Part shown: piece by piece, positions 61,081-64,000 of the stretch | Position numbering within the stretch: the first letter of the stretch is position 1 | How the letters are laid out: each line of letters starts with the position of its first letter | Assembly: GCA_047602755.1 (NCBI GenBank) | Contig: JBLKOM010000001.1 | Span: forward strand, 241,439-305,438 | Reading direction: 5' to 3' | DNA: 64,000 nt | Source of the DNA: JACJVV01 sp047602755 | GTDB lineage: Archaea; Nanobdellota; Nanobdellia; Woesearchaeales; JACJVV01 | Notes under the pieces: model-generated | What the model was told of the DNA's origin: nothing | What the model saw: only the letters and a program-made list of their open reading frames with translations | Database searches by the model: none | Made by a program: the position numbers and the translations under genes

Positions 61081-64000
61081 TTATATGATTGTAACATAAC
61101 GATGTTGCACTCTTCTAACATCTTTATCATATACAATCAATCTAACTATGTATTCATCAGGAACTACATCATATGGAACCCATAAAGCCACATGAGTTGA
61201 TACACGTTCACCAGGTTCTACATCAAATCGATGAATTCTTCGTGAAATACCTAACTCAGGTATAGCGGCTAATATACGTACGTTCTCTAATCTTGTATTT
61301 CCCCTATTCCTAAATGTAATTCCTAATGTAAAATCGTCACCACTATGAACCACTGCATCTTCTAATCCTACAATTTTTCCTCCATCTATAAATACAAAAT
61401 TTTCGATTAAAAGATCAGCATAAGTACTTAATGCTTGCATATTATCACAACCAAAAGTATCATCACACGTATATGCACATATATCAGTTGTTGGCACAAC
61501 TAAGTCAACACAATAACTACCAATTACTCCAGCATTGTAACATGTAGGAACTGTCTCAGTTGTAACATAATTACCATCAACACATGAATAACTTAAACTA
61601 CTTACACCACAATCTAAATCTGTTGAACATTCAATAGGTGCATAATCACAACCTAATACATCATCGCATGCATAATCACATATTTCAACTATTGGAATCA
61701 AAACATCTTCACAATAACTATCAATTGTACCTGCAGCAAAACATGTAGGAACTGTCTCAGTTGTAACATAATTACCATCAACACATGAATAACTTAAACT
61801 ACTTACACCACAATCTAAATCTGTTGAACATTGAACAGGTGCATAATCACAACCTAATGCATCATCGCATGCATAATCGCATATTTCAACTGCTGGAATC
61901 AAAACATCTTCACAATAACTATCAATTGTGCCGGCAGCAAAACATGTAGGAACTGTTTCAGTTGTAACATAATTACCATCAACACATGAATAACTTAAAC
62001 TACTTACACCACAATCTAAATCTGTTGAGCATTCAATAGGAGCATAATCACAACCTAAATCAACTGAACAAATATAATTGCATGCAACTCCTTCAATATT
62101 AACATCTTCAGAGCAATAACTATTAATTGTACCTGCATCAACACACACAGGAGTAACATGTATTGTTGTAAAAATATTATTATCACAACTATATCCTATA
62201 ATACTAACGCCACAATCTAAATCTGTTGAGCATTCAATAGGAGCATAATCACAACCTAATACATCATCGCATGCATAATCACATATTTCAACTGTTGGAA
62301 TCAAAACATCTTCACAATAACTATCAATTGTACCTGCAGCAAAACATGTAGGAACTGTCTCAGTTGTAACATAATTACCATCAACACATGAATAACTTAA
62401 ACTACTTACACCACAATCTAAATTTGTTGAACATTCAATAGGTAATACTGTTACTAAAACTGTTGTTGATGCAAAATCATTATTAAGATCAAATGCAGTT
62501 AAAGTAATAAGATTTTCACCTTGTGATAAACCTAATATATAAAGTTCATTTTCTTGAACAACTACTTCTAATATTGAATCGTCAACATTACTAGCAACCC
62601 AGATAAGTTCATCTTCAATATCATATCCATAATTATCTAAATCCAATGTTACAGACTCACCTACTCCTAAAACTTGATTAGGGATTGAAAATACTACTGG
62701 GATATTATTTCTAATAATAAGATTAACATTTGCTTGACCACCTGATGCATCACTAAAATTAAATACAAAAGTAAACACTTGACTATCTCCTAAGAATTCA
62801 TGTGTAGGAGGAATTGGAGTTAATCTAAATCTATATTCACCATCTACTTGACTAACTGGATCAAGATATGCCATACCTCCTGGAGGACTAGTTAAAACTG
62901 CTAGACTAACTAAATCTATAGCCCAATCTTGTTCGATTAAATCCCATGTATTAAAACTAACATACATATCTTCTCCTCGGAAAAAGTCATAGCTTTCATT
63001 AAGATAATTATTATCACTAAAAACTTTTAAATTAAATATTTCATATCTCTCTGAGTATACCATATAGCTAAAAGGACCTATATCAGCATCAATATGGCCA
63101 TCTTTAGTTACTAAAGCAAAAACTTCAGATTCACCTAAATTTTCTTCAACCCATTGAACTTGACATCCACCTGACAATAAATCAGTAATACATGTACCAA
63201 TTAATACTGGTTCACCAAAAGAACCTATTTCCCGAGCATATAGTGATACCATAGCATCAGAAACTATACCATAAAAAGCATTAACAAAAACACTACAAAC
63301 TTGTTCATTACCTACAACTAAATTATCAAAGCAAGATAATGAAGCTTCTAATTCAGGAACTATACAACCAAAAGTTTCATCACAACTATATTCACATATT
63401 TCAGTTGTTGAACTAAAAACATCTTCACAATAACTATCAATTGTGCCTGCAGCAAAACATGTAGGAACAGTTTCAGTTGTAACATAATTACCATCAACAC
63501 ATGAGTAACTTAAACTACTTAAACCACAATCTAAATCTGATGAACATTCAATAGGTGCATAATCACAACCTAATGCATCATCGCATGCATAATCACATAT
63601 TTCAGTTGTTGAACTAACAATATCAAAACAGAAACTATAAACTGTTCCAGAATTAAAACAAGTTGGAACAGTTTCAGTTGTAACATAATTACCATCGACA
63701 CATGAGTAACTTAAACTACTTAAACCACAATCTAAATCTGATGAACATTCAATAGGTGCATAATCACAACCTAATGCATCATCACATATATAATCACATA
63801 TTTCAGTTGCTGAACTAACAACATCTTCACAATAACTACCAATAGTGCCAGGATTATAACATGTTGGAGTTGAAGTTGTTGTAACATAATTACCATCAAC
63901 GCAGGAATTACTTGAAACACTTGAACCACAATCTAAATCTGATGAACATTCAATAGGTGCATAATCACAACCTAATGCATCATCACATACATAATCACAT
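61081..64000 (-). CDS. Cys-rich repeat surface protein, 5' end beyond window
   Basis: The reading frame is open from 61081 to the window edge (at least 973 residues, N-terminus missing); an internal Met at 63252 is not the start. Repeats of 67 residues with eight Cys (CSTDLDCGVSSLSYSC, TVPTCFAAG, DSYCEDV, ICDYACDD, GCDYAPI) occur at least three times above 63.4 kb and five times at 61.4-62.45 kb. Between them are Ig/cadherin-like modules (about 62.45-63.3 kb). The end is a CARDB-like domain with AIPELGIS. No C-terminal TM. Likely a disulfide-rich stalk or adhesin. Confidence 0.85.
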   Translation of the reverse strand, partial: CDYVCDDALGCDYAPIECSSDLDCGSSVSSNSCVDGNYVTTTSTPTCYNPGTIGSYCEDVVSSATEICDYICDDALGCDYAPIECSSDLDCGLSSLSYSCVDGNYVTTETVPTCFNSGTVYSFCFDIVSSTTEICDYACDDALGCDYAPIECSSDLDCGLSSLSYSCVDGNYVTTETVPTCFAAGTIDSYCEDVFSSTTEICEYSCDETFGCIVPELEASLSCFDNLVVGNEQVCSVFVNAFYGIVSDAMVSLYAREIGSFGEPVLIGTCITDLLSGGCQVQWVEENLGESEVFALVTKDGHIDADIGPFSYMVYSERYEIFNLKVFSDNNYLNESYDFFRGEDMYVSFNTWDLIEQDWAIDLVSLAVLTSPPGGMAYLDPVSQVDGEYRFRLTPIPPTHEFLGDSQVFTFVFNFSDASGGQANVNLIIRNNIPVVFSIPNQVLGVGESVTLDLDNYGYDIEDELIWVASNVDDSILEVVVQENELYILGLSQGENLITLTAFDLNNDFASTTVLVTVLPIECSTNLDCGVSSLSYSCVDGNYVTTETVPTCFAAGTIDSYCEDVLIPTVEICDYACDDVLGCDYAPIECSTDLDCGVSIIGYSCDNNIFTTIHVTPVCVDAGTINSYCSEDVNIEGVACNYICSVDLGCDYAPIECSTDLDCGVSSLSYSCVDGNYVTTETVPTCFAAGTIDSYCEDVLIPAVEICDYACDDALGCDYAPVQCSTDLDCGVSSLSYSCVDGNYVTTETVPTCFAAGTIDSYCEDVLIPIVEICDYACDDVLGCDYAPIECSTDLDCGVSSLSYSCVDGNYVTTETVPTCYNAGVIGSYCVDLVVPTTDICAYTCDDTFGCDNMQALSTYADLLIENFVFIDGGKIVGLEDAVVHSGDDFTLGITFRNRGNTRLENVRILAAIPELGISRRIHRFDVEPGERVSTHVALWVPYDVVPDEYIVRLIVYDKDVRRVQHRYVTII
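61440..62440 (-). repeat. Five tandem 201-bp repeats (67-residue, 8-Cys units)
   Basis: In-frame units of about 201 bp. Units at 61.64-61.84 and 61.84-62.04 kb are almost identical in DNA, including synonymous sites, pointing to recent duplication or gene conversion. The unit around 62.04-62.23 kb is diverged but keeps the cysteine spacing. Confidence 0.85.
63380..64000 (-). repeat. Second block of 201-bp Cys repeats, continuing past the window
   Basis: At least three more units with the same eight-Cys spacing and CSSDLDCGLSSLSYSC cores, plus the beginning of another at the edge. The partial unit at the edge shows that the array extends beyond base 64000. Confidence 0.85.

Noticed and set aside
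63252..63254. Internal Met as the start of the Cys-repeat protein
   Set aside because: The same frame continues without a stop to the window edge and encodes further copies of the same eight-Cys repeat, so the start lies beyond base 64000.
61440..64000. CRISPR or mobile-element repeats
   Set aside because: The 201-bp repeats are in frame and encode a conserved cysteine pattern.

Overview
The window is AT-rich DNA from an archaeon, most likely a DPANN lineage of the Woesearchaeota/Pacearchaeota type. Archaeal markers are both subunits of topoisomerase VI, the archaeal DnaG, a Rio1 kinase next to a Dim2/Krr1-like KH protein, a HerA-type ATPase, Trm1, a translin-family protein and a SpoIIM-like membrane protein. 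Many genes have a TATA box 25-31 nt upstream of the start codon, which suggests largely leaderless transcription. The DPANN assignment rests on gene style (giant Cys-rich surface proteins, an N-terminus of the NRSQISVFLILG type, low GC) and is an inference; no rRNA is present.

Layout. 1-843 is the 5' part of a GT4 glycosyltransferase. 1.3-7.8 kb is an information-processing block: top6A, top6B, KH protein, rio1, a small unknown gene, a GC-rich island that looks like a structured RNA, and dnaG. 7.9-14.4 kb holds small zinc proteins, a tRNA-dihydrouridine synthase, two processive membrane GT2 enzymes, a circularly permuted GTPase, translin and a rhomboid protease. 14.5-24.9 kb is dominated by the cell surface: an S-layer-like protein, a SurA-N/thioredoxin fusion, a DUF192 lipoprotein and a 1986-residue multi-repeat protein. 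25.1-34.7 kb is mostly metabolic: HerA ATPase, pyruvate kinase, a PLD protein, PfkB/adenosine-kinase-like enzyme, NUDIX, Lrp, HAD, AEC transporter, a bacterial-type SAH hydrolase and a GNAT. A second GC-rich structured-RNA candidate lies near 30.85 kb.

36.7-52.7 kb is a surface-glycan locus: galE, a MraY/WecA/AglH-type initiating transferase, and a tightly overlapping plus-strand operon. That operon encodes a Wzm/Wzt-like ABC exporter, two DUF115-like proteins, a CMP-nonulosonate synthetase fused to a HAD phosphatase, a ParB-like protein, a NeuB-like synthase, two GT2 enzymes, RmlC/B/D and UDP-glucose dehydrogenase. It is followed by minus-strand GDP-mannose genes (rmd, gmd). Together they predict nonulosonate, L-rhamnose, glucuronate and a 6-deoxyhexose as glycan building blocks, exported by the ABC transporter.

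52.7-53.2 kb is the most striking non-coding stretch. It has about 290 bp of very AT-rich DNA, then an Orc1/Cdc6 origin-recognition-box-like element (perfect dyad plus G-string). This element is flanked on both sides by short repeats all in one 11-bp register, directly upstream of a small coiled-coil/winged-helix gene. I propose it as a candidate replication origin, with an operator array as the alternative. 53.2-56.1 kb carries DUF192, a small secreted protein, trm1 and upp. At 56.1-56.4 kb a tRNA-Trp gene is followed by two 107-bp tandem repeats that each end in a copy of the tRNA 3' end. From 56.4 kb to the window edge are three more surface proteins, the last a Cys-rich repeat protein that runs off the window.
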